A stretch of DNA of 52,293 nt from Pseudonocardia sp. 73-21 (GTDB lineage Bacteria > Actinomycetota > Actinomycetes > Mycobacteriales > Pseudonocardiaceae): assembly GCF_001899645.1 (NCBI RefSeq), contig NZ_MKVV01000104.1, forward strand, positions 1-52,293. The letters run 5' to 3'. Under the pieces are notes generated by a model. The model worked only from the letters and a program-made list of their open reading frames with translations, did no database searches and was not told where the DNA came from. A program made the translations under genes and the position numbers. Shown here in pieces: positions 8,672-17,189 of this stretch. The stretch's first letter is position 1. Every line of letters starts with the position of its first letter.

Positions 8672-10039
8672 ATGAACGTTGCGCACCAGGAACCACCGAT
8701 CGACCCCGATCAGAAGGTTTCCCCACCCCGGTTGCGGCGGGCCGTTGCCGCGTCCGCGCTGGGCAACGCCACCGAGTGGTTCGACTACGGCGTCTACGCC
8801 TACGTCGCCACGGAGATCGGCCGGAACTTCTTCCCGGGGGAGTACTCGACGCTGGGCGCGCTTCTGGTGTTCGCCGTGTCGTTCATCCTGCGCCCGCTGG
8901 GCGGGATCGTGTGGGGCCCGCTCGGTGACCGCCTGGGTCGGTCGCGGATCCTGGCCACCACGATCATCCTGATGTGCGGGGCGACGTTCCTGGTCGGCGT
9001 GCTGCCCGACCACGACACGATCGGCATCTGGGCCCCGATCCTGCTGGTCCTGCTGCGGGTGGTGCAGGGCTTCTCCACCGGTGGCGAGTACGGCGGCGCC
9101 GCCACGTTCATGGCCGAGTACGCGCCGGACCGCAAGCGCGGGTTCTGGGGCAGCTTCCTCGAGTTCGGCACGCTCGCCGGCTTCACCGCGGCCGTGGTCG
9201 TCGTCTACGTCGTCAACCTCGTCGTGGGTGACGCGGCCATGGCCGACTGGGGCTGGCGCATCCCGTTCCTGCTGTCGCTGCCGCTCGGCGGTATCGGCCT
9301 GTACCTGCGGCTGAAGATGGACGACACCCCGGTGTTTCGCGAGCGGGACAGGTCCGCGGAATCGGGCGGGGCCCTCGCGCTGCGCGCGCTGGTCGTGCAG
9401 TACCGGAAGCCGGTCCTGCAGCTGTTCGGCCTGGTCATCGCCCTCAACATCATCAACTACACGTTGCTCGCCTACATGCCGACCTACCTGCAGGACACCA
9501 TCGGTCTCACCTCGTCGGACACGGACCTGCTGGTGATCATCGGGCAGGTGGCCATGATGGTGGCCATCCCGTTCGCGGGAGCGCTGTCGGACCGCATCGG
9601 GCGCAAGCCCTGCTGGTGGATCTCGTTGGTCGGCATCTTCGTCCTCGCGATCCCCATGTTCCTGCTGATGGCGCAGGGGCTGGTGCCGGCCATCATCGGC
9701 TTCACCGTGCTGGGCCTGGTCTACGTGCTGCAGCTGGGCACGATCTCCGCGACGTTCCCGGCGATGTTCCCCACCCAGGTGCGGTACTCGGGGATGGCGA
9801 TCTCCTACAACGTGGCGACGGCGGCGTTCGGCGGGACGGCGCTGGCTGTCAACGAGGCCCTCATCGGCGTCACGGGCAACAACCTGGTGCCCGCGTTCTC
9901 CATGATGCTGTCCTGCGTGGTCGGCATGATCGCGCTGTACTTCGTCGTCGAGACGCGGGGGGCGTCGTTGCACGGCCGCGACATCCCGGGTGCCGCCGCC
10001 GAGGTGCCGGGCCGGATGGCGCCCGCCGGGAGCGCGTGA
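8672..10039 (+). CDS. MFS transporter, metabolite:H+ symporter (ProP-like) family
   Basis: 455 residues, twelve predicted membrane helices. The opening ALGNATEWFDYGVYAYVA and the stretch RPLGGIVWGPLGDRLGR are hallmarks of the MHS branch that includes ProP (proline/betaine) and related carboxylate carriers. The second MFS signature is GALSDRIGRKP. The helix-4 block VVQGFSTGGEYGGA is also typical. The exact substrate cannot be fixed, but an osmoprotectant fits the neighbouring ectB-like and K+ antiporter genes and the shared upstream repeat. The start is ATG 8672 with AGGAGAG 9 bp upstream. ProP's C-terminal coiled coil is not present. Confidence 0.87.
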   Translation: MNVAHQEPPIDPDQKVSPPRLRRAVAASALGNATEWFDYGVYAYVATEIGRNFFPGEYSTLGALLVFAVSFILRPLGGIVWGPLGDRLGRSRILATTIILMCGATFLVGVLPDHDTIGIWAPILLVLLRVVQGFSTGGEYGGAATFMAEYAPDRKRGFWGSFLEFGTLAGFTAAVVVVYVVNLVVGDAAMADWGWRIPFLLSLPLGGIGLYLRLKMDDTPVFRERDRSAESGGALALRALVVQYRKPVLQLFGLVIALNIINYTLLAYMPTYLQDTIGLTSSDTDLLVIIGQVAMMVAIPFAGALSDRIGRKPCWWISLVGIFVLAIPMFLLMAQGLVPAIIGFTVLGLVYVLQLGTISATFPAMFPTQVRYSGMAISYNVATAAFGGTALAVNEALIGVTGNNLVPAFSMMLSCVVGMIALYFVVETRGASLHGRDIPGAAAEVPGRMAPAGSA

Positions 10040-10123
10040 GGCGTCATCGGGAACCGCCACAGGCCTCGAGGACCAGGTCGACGGTCATCCGGATCCCGGA
10101 TCGTCCGCTTCGTCCGGTTCCGT

Positions 10124-10141
10124 CTGACGATCGCCTGACGA
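10124..10141. promoter_or_regulatory. CTGACGA direct repeat (site 4)
   Basis: Reads CTGACGATCGCCTGACGA, two perfect half-sites 11 bp apart and the best match of the set. It lies 128 bp upstream of the APC permease start, in a 230-bp gap with no other gene. Confidence 0.62.
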
Positions 10142-10269
10142 AGAGCCGCAGGGGGCCGTCCCGGGATGCCGGGCGCGGCGCCCGGGTCTTCCATCGGGCC
10201 CGGGCGCGCGGCGACCGCCGGGCCCGATCGGCTCGGGGCGGGAAGCGCCCCGTGAGGAGGCGGACGGCA

Positions 10270-11982
10270 GTGGTGACCACATCCTCGGGGCCCTCGTCCC
10301 CGACCACCGGCGATGACCATCGCCTGCGACGCGACATCGGCACGGTCGGACTGTTGTTCACCGGCATCGGGTCGGTGATCGGCTCGGGCTGGCTCTTCGG
10401 CGCACTGAACGCGGCCGAGATCGCCGGGCCGGCGTCGTTGCTGTCCTGGGCGATCGGCGGCGTGATGATCGTTTTCATCGGCCTCTGCTACGCCGAGATC
10501 GGGGTGATGTTCCCCCACTCGGGCGGGGTGGTGCGGTTCCCGCACTACGCCTTCGGCTCGTTCGCCAGCTTCGCCACGGGCTGGATCACCTGGCTCGCCG
10601 CCGCGTCCGTGGCCCCGATCGAGGTCGAGGCGGCGCTGCAGTACGCCACCAACTACGTCCCCTGGCTCACCGCCCTGTCCCCGGACGGCACACCGGTCCT
10701 GACCGGGCCCGGTTACGCGGTGGCCGCGGCGATGATGCTCGTGTTCTGCGTGATCAACGTGTTCGGCGTGCGCTGGTTCTCCCGGATCAACACCGCGATC
10801 GTCTGGTGGAAGCTCGCCATCATCGTCCTGGTGATCGTGGTGTTCCTCGTGCTGTCGTTCAACGCCGACCACCTGGCCTCCGCCGGCGGGTTCGCGCCCT
10901 ACGGTGCGCACGGCGTGTTCTCCGCGATCGCCACGGGTGGCATCGCGTTCTCCTACTTCGGGTTCCGCCAGGGCGTCGAACTGGCGGGGGAGACGCGCAA
11001 CCCGCAGCGCAACATCCCGCTGACGCTGATCGGATCGGTCGTCATCTGCGGGCTCATCTACGTCCTGCTGCAGCTCGCGTTCCTCGGCGCCGTCCCGACC
11101 AGCTCGCTGAGCCAGGGATGGTCGGGCGTCGGCACGAACTTCAGCGGCGACTCGAACGTCCTCGCCCAGTTCGGGCCGCTCGCGGCGATCGCCGGTGTGC
11201 TGGGCGCGAGCTGGCTCGCGGTGCTGCTCTACGTCGATGCCGTCGTCTCGCCCGCCGACACCGGGCTCATCTACACGACCGTCACCTCGCGGCTGTCCTA
11301 CGCGATGGCGCGCAACGGCAACGCGCCGTCCGCGCTGGCCCGGACCAACCCGCGCGGAGCCCCGTGGGTGAGCATCGTGCTGGCCTTCGTCGTGGGGCTG
11401 ATCTTCTTCCTGCCCTTCCCCGGTTGGCAGCAGCTCGTCGGGTTCATCACCTCGGCCACCGTGCTGTCGTTCGGTTCCGGGCCGCTGGCGCTCGTCGCCC
11501 TGCGCAAGCAGCTGCCCGACCGGGAGCGGCGGTTCTTCCTGCGCGGCGGGATCGTCGTGCCGTTCCTGGCGTTCTGGTCGTCGAACCTGATCGTCTACTG
11601 GTCGGGCTGGGACACGAACTGGAAGCTGTTCGTGGCGGTGCTGCTCGGGTTCGTGCTCTTCGGAGCCCACGAGCTGCTCTACCGCGGCCGCACCCCGCAG
11701 GTCGACCTCCGGCACGGCATGTGGGTCCTGCCCTGGCTCGCCGGACTCTGTCTGATCAGCTGGGCCGGCTCGTTCCCCGAGCCGTCGGAGGGAGCGGGCA
11801 ATCTCGGCGTCCTCGACTTCAACCTCGGGTTCGTAGCGACGTTCCTGCTCAGCGCGCTCGTGATGTGGCTGGCGCAGCGCCACCGGCTCCCCGCCGACCG
11901 GGTCGCCGCACTGGTGCCCGACGAGACCGACACCGCGGCCACGCACGACGACGGGGCCATGCGGGATACGCACCGCAGGTAG
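10270..11982 (+). CDS. APC-family amino acid permease
   Basis: 570 residues with about 12-14 membrane segments. The first helix holds GLLFTGIGSVIGSGWLFGAL, the APC substrate-binding GxG region. The conserved loop after helix 5 is GGIAFSYFGFRQGVELAGET, followed by RNIPLTLIGSVV. It fits the aspartate:proton symporter-like branch. The reading frame is open much further upstream, but the GTG at 10270 has GAGGAGG at 10254-10260 and starts just before the first conserved block. The C-terminal 35 residues are soluble. Likely an amino acid importer; the substrate is not known. Confidence 0.85.
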   Translation: MVTTSSGPSSPTTGDDHRLRRDIGTVGLLFTGIGSVIGSGWLFGALNAAEIAGPASLLSWAIGGVMIVFIGLCYAEIGVMFPHSGGVVRFPHYAFGSFASFATGWITWLAAASVAPIEVEAALQYATNYVPWLTALSPDGTPVLTGPGYAVAAAMMLVFCVINVFGVRWFSRINTAIVWWKLAIIVLVIVVFLVLSFNADHLASAGGFAPYGAHGVFSAIATGGIAFSYFGFRQGVELAGETRNPQRNIPLTLIGSVVICGLIYVLLQLAFLGAVPTSSLSQGWSGVGTNFSGDSNVLAQFGPLAAIAGVLGASWLAVLLYVDAVVSPADTGLIYTTVTSRLSYAMARNGNAPSALARTNPRGAPWVSIVLAFVVGLIFFLPFPGWQQLVGFITSATVLSFGSGPLALVALRKQLPDRERRFFLRGGIVVPFLAFWSSNLIVYWSGWDTNWKLFVAVLLGFVLFGAHELLYRGRTPQVDLRHGMWVLPWLAGLCLISWAGSFPEPSEGAGNLGVLDFNLGFVATFLLSALVMWLAQRHRLPADRVAALVPDETDTAATHDDGAMRDTHRR

Positions 11983-12059
11983 GCATGACCCCCACCGTCG
12001 ACCGCCTGAGGAATGCCCCGACGATGACGGCGTCCGCCCCCGGGCCGGACGAGCCGGGG

Positions 12060-12085
12060 CCGACCACCTCCTCAGGTGTGGTCGG
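12060..12085. terminator. Hairpin between convergent APC and yrhK-like genes
   Basis: CCGACCAC (12060-12067) pairs perfectly with GTGGTCGG (12078-12085) around a 10-base loop and spans the stop codon of the leftward yrhK-like gene. Between converging genes it could terminate both. No U-tract is visible. Confidence 0.4.
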
Positions 12086-12344
12086 GTCGGGCGTCACCGG
12101 GCAGCGGGATCCGGGCCAGGTGGGTCTCGCGCAGCACGCGCACGGTCGGGCGGGCCGCGAACAGGATCGAGCCGCCCAGGAAGAACCACGTGGCCGGGAC
12201 CTGCTGGGCGGGGTAGAAGAACAGCACGCTGCCGACGACGAACGCCATGGCTGCGGCGAACTCGATCGCGGTGTAGATCTTCTGGTAGCGCCCGTACACC
12301 TCGCGGTGGTGCGGGCTGGCGGTGGCGGAGCAAGGATCGAACAT
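12072..12344 (-). CDS. YrhK-like small membrane protein
   Basis: 90 residues. After a short leader comes HREVYGRYQKIYTAIEFAAA, then two hydrophobic helices (FAAAMAFVVGSVLFFY and VPATWFFLGGSILFAARP). This two-helix pattern with REVYxRY...YxxxEF and SxLFxxRPxxR matches YrhK-domain proteins, whose function is unknown. It lies 43 bp downstream of the CLC gene on the same strand, so it is probably co-transcribed. The start is ATG 12344; a weak AAGGA element is further upstream than usual. Confidence 0.72.
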   Translation of the reverse strand: MFDPCSATASPHHREVYGRYQKIYTAIEFAAAMAFVVGSVLFFYPAQQVPATWFFLGGSILFAARPTVRVLRETHLARIPLPGDARPDHT

Positions 12345-12387
12345 CGCTGTGCGGGAGATGACAGGTCCTTCCGGGTACGGGTCTGGT

Positions 12388-14178
12388 CTAGGTGACGGGG
12401 AGGCGCGGCACGGAGCTGGCGCCGGGAGTGCTCGGGGCGGCCGCGTAGGCCGCGAGCACGTCGCGGTGGTCGAGCCAGCCGACCGGTTCGGAGGAGTCGG
12501 CGGGCACCACCGGCAGGCCGGTGGCCTCGTACTCGTGGAGCAGGGCCACCGCGTCGTGGAGGCTGTCACCCGGCCGAAGGGTAGGGAGGTGTGCCGCGCG
12601 CCCGGCGGCCGTGCCGCCGGCTCCGTCCGGTGCGTCGCCGTCGCTGGTGAGGACGGCGCCGAGGTGGCCACCGCCGGGGCCGCGGACCGGTAACGCGCCG
12701 TAGCGGGAGGCGCCCGGCAGGCGGGCGATCTCGGCCGGCCGGGTCTGCGGGCCGACCGGCTCGGGCACCGGGCGCATCGCCTGTGCGACGGTCATCGTGC
12801 GCAGGAGGTCGGGTGTCTGGTCGGCGTCGATGTCGACGCCGCGGCGCAGCAGTTTGAGTGTGTAGATCGTCTTGTGGGAGACGAGGTGGCTGACACCGGT
12901 GGCCAGCGCCACGGCGGTCATCAGGGGCAGGATGATCGAGTACTGGCCGGTCAGTTCGAACACGATGACCAGTGCGGCGATGGGGGCGTGGCTGGCGCCC
13001 GCGAACACCGCGGCCATGCCGACGAGACCGTAGGCGCCCGGGGAGATGCCGAGAGCCGGGAACGCCTCCTGCACGGCCAGGCCGAACGCGGTGCCGGCCA
13101 TGGCCCCGATGAACAGGGAGGGGGCGAAGACCCCGCCGGAGCCGCCGATGCCGATGGTGAGGCTGGTGGCGATCATCTTGCCCATCAGAAGCACGAGGAG
13201 GAACCCGACGGCGTAGCGGCCCTCGATGCCGTTCTCGAGCACGGGGTAGCCGACGCCGTACATCTGCGGGAGCAGCAGGAGGAGTCCGCCGAGCAGGAGC
13301 CCGCCGACCGCGGGGCGCAGCCACTCGGGGCCGCGCCAGACCCAGTCGCAGGCGTCCTCGATCAGGTAGAGGACGCGGGCGAACGCCCACCCCAGCAGTC
13401 CCGCGCCCAGCCCGAGTGCGGCGTAGAGGAGGTACTCCAGCGGCGAGTGCAGGGTGAACGGGGGCAGGACGAGGAACGGGGCGCTGCCCAGCACGGCCCG
13501 CCCGACCACGGCGGCGGTGACCGAGGACAGCACGATGACGCCGAAGGCCTCGGCCGTGAAGGTGCGCAGGATGAGCTCGAGGGCGAAGAACACCCCGGCG
13601 ATCGGGGCGTTGAAGGTGGCGGAGATGCCACCGGCGGCGCCGCAGGCCACCAGCAGCCGGATCCGGTGCGGCGGCACGCGCAGCCACTGCCCGATCGAGG
13701 AGCCCAGCGCGGAGCCGATCTGGACGATGGGGCCCTCGCGGCCGACCGAGCCGCCGGAGCCGATGCACAGGGCCGAGGCGAGCGACTTGACGATCGCGAC
13801 CCGGACGGGGATGCGCCCGCCGTTGCGGGCGACCGCGAACATCACCTCGGGTACGCCGTGGCCGCGGGCCTCGGGGGCGAACCGGTTGACCAGTGGGCCG
13901 TAGAGCAGGCCGCCCAGCACCGGCGCCAGGAGCAGGAACCACACCCCGAGCCCGGGCAGGTGCGGGTTGGCGACCCGGCCCGCGTCGCTGTAGTCGGACG
14001 TGCCGGTGAAGAACTCGGTGAACCCCAGGATCAGGTAGCGGAACACCACTGCGCCGAGCCCGGAGCCCGCGCCGACGATCAGGGCGAGGCCGACGAGACC
14101 AGGTGACGATCCGCGCAGCCAACCGTGCCCTCGGCCCGCCAGGACCCGCCAACCCGCGGACACGTCACCGGACGTCAT
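12388..14178 (-). CDS. CLC chloride channel/antiporter with C-terminal CBS pair
   Basis: About 596 residues from ATG 14178 (ATG 14187 adds three). The CLC core covers residues 25-430 with the selectivity motifs GSGGSVGREGPIVQIG and GIGGSGGVFAPSLFIGAM. A soluble region follows, with segments resembling two CBS modules (MTVAQAMRPVPEPV... and LRPGDSLHDAVALLHEYEAT...GWLDHRDVLAAY). CBS pairs usually regulate CLC proteins through nucleotides. The gene is divergent from the MarR gene, with a palindrome between them. With the second CLC at 27768 the window has two distinct paralogues. Confidence 0.88.
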   Translation of the reverse strand: MTSGDVSAGWRVLAGRGHGWLRGSSPGLVGLALIVGAGSGLGAVVFRYLILGFTEFFTGTSDYSDAGRVANPHLPGLGVWFLLLAPVLGGLLYGPLVNRFAPEARGHGVPEVMFAVARNGGRIPVRVAIVKSLASALCIGSGGSVGREGPIVQIGSALGSSIGQWLRVPPHRIRLLVACGAAGGISATFNAPIAGVFFALELILRTFTAEAFGVIVLSSVTAAVVGRAVLGSAPFLVLPPFTLHSPLEYLLYAALGLGAGLLGWAFARVLYLIEDACDWVWRGPEWLRPAVGGLLLGGLLLLLPQMYGVGYPVLENGIEGRYAVGFLLVLLMGKMIATSLTIGIGGSGGVFAPSLFIGAMAGTAFGLAVQEAFPALGISPGAYGLVGMAAVFAGASHAPIAALVIVFELTGQYSIILPLMTAVALATGVSHLVSHKTIYTLKLLRRGVDIDADQTPDLLRTMTVAQAMRPVPEPVGPQTRPAEIARLPGASRYGALPVRGPGGGHLGAVLTSDGDAPDGAGGTAAGRAAHLPTLRPGDSLHDAVALLHEYEATGLPVVPADSSEPVGWLDHRDVLAAYAAAPSTPGASSVPRLPVT

Positions 14179-14197
14179 TGCGTGCATCCACGTATGT

Positions 14198-14210
14198 TTG
14201 CATAGAGCAA
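14198..14210. promoter_or_regulatory. Inverted repeat TTGC-N5-GCAA, predicted MarR operator
   Basis: TTGCATAGAGCAA lies between the divergent CLC (start 14178 or 14187) and marR-like (start 14286) genes. MarR proteins normally bind short palindromes of this kind in the gap between themselves and a divergent target, so this is the likely operator for both promoters. Confidence 0.5.
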
Positions 14211-14285
14211 TGAAGAACCGGTCGACGTTGTGGCCTGCTGCACTGCGCGACCGGGCCCTGCCTGGCGGCATGAGAGGGTGCGTGG

Positions 14286-14774
14286 GTGAGCGAACCCACG
14301 CCGGCTCCCGTGCCGGTCCCCGGCGGGGAGCTCGTGGACGCGGTGATGACGGCCAGCCGGGTGCTGGTGGCCGTCGCGGCACGGTCGCTCGCCGCGGCCG
14401 GGGACGTCACGCTCCCGCAGTACCGCGCCCTGGTGGTGCTGGCCACGCGTGGTCCCCAGCGGGGTATCGATCTCGCCGAGGCGCTGGGGGTGAACCCGTC
14501 GTCGGCCACGCGGTTGCTGGACCGGCTCTCCCGCGGCGGGCTGATCCGCCGCACGCGGTTGCGGGCCGATCGCCGCGCGGTGCGGGTGGCGCTCTCGCCG
14601 ACCGGTCGCCAGCTGGTCGCCGAGGTCACCCAGCGCCGGCGCCGGGAGGTCGAGCAGCTGATGCGGGCGTTGCCGGCCGAGCAGCACCAGCTGGTGGTCA
14701 CCGCCCTGCACGCGATCGCCGATGCCGCAGGCGAGGCGCCGGAGCGCGATCTCGCCGTCGGCCTGGGCTGGTAG
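14286..14774 (+). CDS. MarR-family transcriptional regulator
   Basis: 162 residues with a winged helix-turn-helix: recognition region GIDLAEALGVNPSSATRLLD, then LSRGGLIRRTRLRADRRAVR, which is the MarR wing (pattern GLIxRxxxxxDRRxxxVxLTxxG). Dimerisation helices flank it. Such regulators usually repress a neighbouring transporter and respond to small molecules or oxidants; there is no Cys at the usual OhrR position. The divergent CLC gene and the downstream copper operon are the candidate targets. The start is GTG 14286. Confidence 0.85.
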   Translation: MSEPTPAPVPVPGGELVDAVMTASRVLVAVAARSLAAAGDVTLPQYRALVVLATRGPQRGIDLAEALGVNPSSATRLLDRLSRGGLIRRTRLRADRRAVRVALSPTGRQLVAEVTQRRRREVEQLMRALPAEQHQLVVTALHAIADAAGEAPERDLAVGLGW

Positions 14775-14780
14775 CGGCCC

Positions 14781-14798
14781 GGTCACTGCAAGGTGACC
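14781..14798. promoter_or_regulatory. Palindrome GGTCAC-N6-GTGACC upstream of the copper operon
   Basis: GGTCAC at 14781-14786 is repeated inverted as GTGACC at 14793-14798 with a 6-base spacer. It follows the marR stop by seven bases and covers a GTG codon that would be the earliest start of copA. It could be an operator for copper induction or a small hairpin. It argues that copA starts later, at 14874. Confidence 0.4.
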
Positions 14799-14873
14799 GC
14801 GGGAACCACGAGCGGCCGGGTGGCGACAGCTAGGAGGCGGCCCTTCCCGGACCGCCTGTACCCCCACCACCCT

Positions 14874-17189
14874 GTGAGCCCGGAGGCGATTCCGACGTCC
14901 GCACCCACCACGCGTCCGGCCCCCGCCGACTCCGCCGCGTCGCGCCGTTACGAGATCCGGGTCGGCGGCATGACCTGCGCCGCCTGCGCGTCGCGGGTCG
15001 AGCGGAAGCTCAACAAGCTCGACGGCGTCTCCGCTGTGGTCAACTACGCCACCGAGCGTGCCCGCGTCGAGTGCCCGGCCGACACCGACCCCCGCCTGCT
15101 GATGAACGAGGTCGAGCGGGCCGGGTACACCGCCCGCCGGGTCGACGACGTCCGGACCGACGACGGGCCCGGTGACGGCCGCGTCACCGAGCTGCGATGG
15201 CGGCTCGCCGTGGCCGCGGTGCTCGCCGTGCCCGTCTGCGACCTCTCCCTCGCGCTGTCGCTGTTCCCGGAGCTGCGCTTCCCCGGCTGGCAGTGGGTCT
15301 GCCTGCTGCTGGCCGGGCCGGTCGTGACGTGGTGCGCATGGCCGTTCCACCGGGCCGCGGTCAACGGACTGCGGCACCGGACGTCGACGATGGACACCCT
15401 GGTCTCGGCCGGGATCGTCGCGGCCACGCTCTGGTCGCTGTGGGTGATGGTCAAGGGAGGCCCGGTCGAGCCGGGCCTCGGGCGCGGGCTGGCGGTGCTC
15501 GGCGGGGGCGACCACGCCCTCTACCTCGACGTGGCCGCGGGCGTCACCACGTTCCTGCTCGCCGGTCGCTACGTCGAGGCGCGGGCGAAGAGCTCCGCCG
15601 GCGCGGCGATGCGGGCCCTGCTGGCCCTTGCGGCGAAGGACGTCGAGGTGCTGCGGGAGGACGGGCCGGTCCGGGTGCCGGTGTCGGAGCTGCTGGTCGG
15701 GGACGAGTTCGTGGTGCGTCCGGGGGAGAAGGTCGCCACCGACGCCGTGGTGCGGGAGGGACGCTCCGCCCTGGACACGAGCATGGTCACCGGCGAGGCG
15801 GTGCCGCGGGAGGTGCTGCCCGGTGACGCCGTGATCGGCGGCACGGTCAACGCCGGCGGGCGGCTACTGCTGCGCGCGACCCGGGTCGGCGCCGACACGC
15901 AGTTGGCCCGGATGGGCAGGCTCGTCGAGCGGGCCCAGGAGGAGAAGGCCGCCGTCCAGCGCCTCGCCGACCGGATCTCGGCCGTGTTCGTGCCCGTGGT
16001 GCTGGTCCTGGCGCTGCTGACGTTCGCCGGATGGCTCCTGCTCGGCGGCGACACCGCCACCGCGGTCACCACGGCGGTCGCCGTGCTCGTGGTGGCCTGT
16101 CCGTGCGCGCTGGGTCTCGCCACCCCGACCGCTGTGCTGGTGGGTACCGGCCGGGGGGCCCAGCTGGGGGTGTTCATCAAGGGCCCGCAGGCGCTCGAGT
16201 CCACCCGCCGGGTCGACACGGTGATCTTCGACAAGACCGGGACGCTGACCGAGGGCCGCATGCACGTCGTCGACGTGTGGGCCTCCCCGGGCACCGGCCG
16301 CGACGAGCTGCTGGGTGTCGCGGCCGCCGTCGAACACGCCTCGGAGCACCCGATCGCGCGGGCCGTCGTGGCCGCCGCCGGCAGCGGTCCTGTTCCGCCC
16401 GTCTCCGACTTCTCCGCACTGCCCGGGCTGGGCGCCCGGGGCACGGTGGACGGGCGCGGCGTCGTGCTCGGTCGGGACCGGCTGCTGGCCGACGTGGGGT
16501 TCGACATCGCGGGTGACCTGCAGGCCCGGCGGGCATCGCTGGAGGCCGGTGGCGTCACCGTGGTCCTCGTCGGCTGGGACGGGGCCGCCCGCGGTCTTAT
16601 CGCCGTCGCGGACCGGGCCCGCCCCAGCAGCGCCGCGGCCGTCACGGCGCTACGGGCCCTGGGCCTGCACGCCGTGCTCGTGACCGGCGACAACGAGCGC
16701 ACCGCGCAGGCCGTCGCTGCGGAGGTGGGCATCGACGACGTCGTGGCCGGGGTGCTGCCCGAGGGCAAGGCGGAGGTCGTGCGCCGGCTGCAGGGCGAGG
16801 GCCACCGCGTCGCCGTCGTCGGCGACGGGGTCAACGACGCGGTCGCCCTCGCGGCCGCCGATCTCGGGATGGCGATCGGGCACGGCACCGACGCGGCGAT
16901 CGAGGCAGCCGACATCGTGCTGGCCCGCGACGACCTGTTCGTCGTCGCTGACGCCATCGAGCTCTCCCGGCGCACCCACCGCACGATCCGGTGGAACCTG
17001 GCCTGGGCCTTCGGCTACAACGTCGCCGCGCTGCCGCTGGCCATGGCCGGGCTCCTGGGGCCCCTGATCGCGGGGGCGGCCATGGCGCTGTCGTCGGTCT
17101 TCGTCGTGTCGCACAGTCTGCGGCTGCGCCGGTTCACCCCGACCCACGGCGAACCGGCCCGGCCGGCGCCGGCGGTGCTGTCCCGATGA
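14874..17189 (+). CDS. copA: Copper-translocating P-type ATPase
   Basis: About 771 residues from GTG 14874; the frame is open to GTG 14793, which would add 27 low-complexity residues. An N-terminal heavy-metal-binding domain has GMTCAACASRVE. Membrane segments lead to the CPC ion site (VVACPCALGLATPTAVLVGT), the actuator TGE (SMVTGEAVP), the phosphorylation motif DKTGTLTEG, the HP motif SEHPIARAVV and the hinge GDGVNDAVALAAADLGMAIG. The last two helices carry YN and MALSS, the pattern of Cu(I)-exporting P1B-1 pumps. All catalytic residues are present, so it should export Cu+ or Ag+. Its stop overlaps the CopD-CtaG gene. Confidence 0.93.
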   Translation: MSPEAIPTSAPTTRPAPADSAASRRYEIRVGGMTCAACASRVERKLNKLDGVSAVVNYATERARVECPADTDPRLLMNEVERAGYTARRVDDVRTDDGPGDGRVTELRWRLAVAAVLAVPVCDLSLALSLFPELRFPGWQWVCLLLAGPVVTWCAWPFHRAAVNGLRHRTSTMDTLVSAGIVAATLWSLWVMVKGGPVEPGLGRGLAVLGGGDHALYLDVAAGVTTFLLAGRYVEARAKSSAGAAMRALLALAAKDVEVLREDGPVRVPVSELLVGDEFVVRPGEKVATDAVVREGRSALDTSMVTGEAVPREVLPGDAVIGGTVNAGGRLLLRATRVGADTQLARMGRLVERAQEEKAAVQRLADRISAVFVPVVLVLALLTFAGWLLLGGDTATAVTTAVAVLVVACPCALGLATPTAVLVGTGRGAQLGVFIKGPQALESTRRVDTVIFDKTGTLTEGRMHVVDVWASPGTGRDELLGVAAAVEHASEHPIARAVVAAAGSGPVPPVSDFSALPGLGARGTVDGRGVVLGRDRLLADVGFDIAGDLQARRASLEAGGVTVVLVGWDGAARGLIAVADRARPSSAAAVTALRALGLHAVLVTGDNERTAQAVAAEVGIDDVVAGVLPEGKAEVVRRLQGEGHRVAVVGDGVNDAVALAAADLGMAIGHGTDAAIEAADIVLARDDLFVVADAIELSRRTHRTIRWNLAWAFGYNVAALPLAMAGLLGPLIAGAAMALSSVFVVSHSLRLRRFTPTHGEPARPAPAVLSR

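Noticed and set aside
9616..10269. Upstream extension of the APC permease frame to 9616
   Set aside because: It overlaps the MFS gene in another frame and lacks APC features; the GTG at 10270 has a strong ribosome site.
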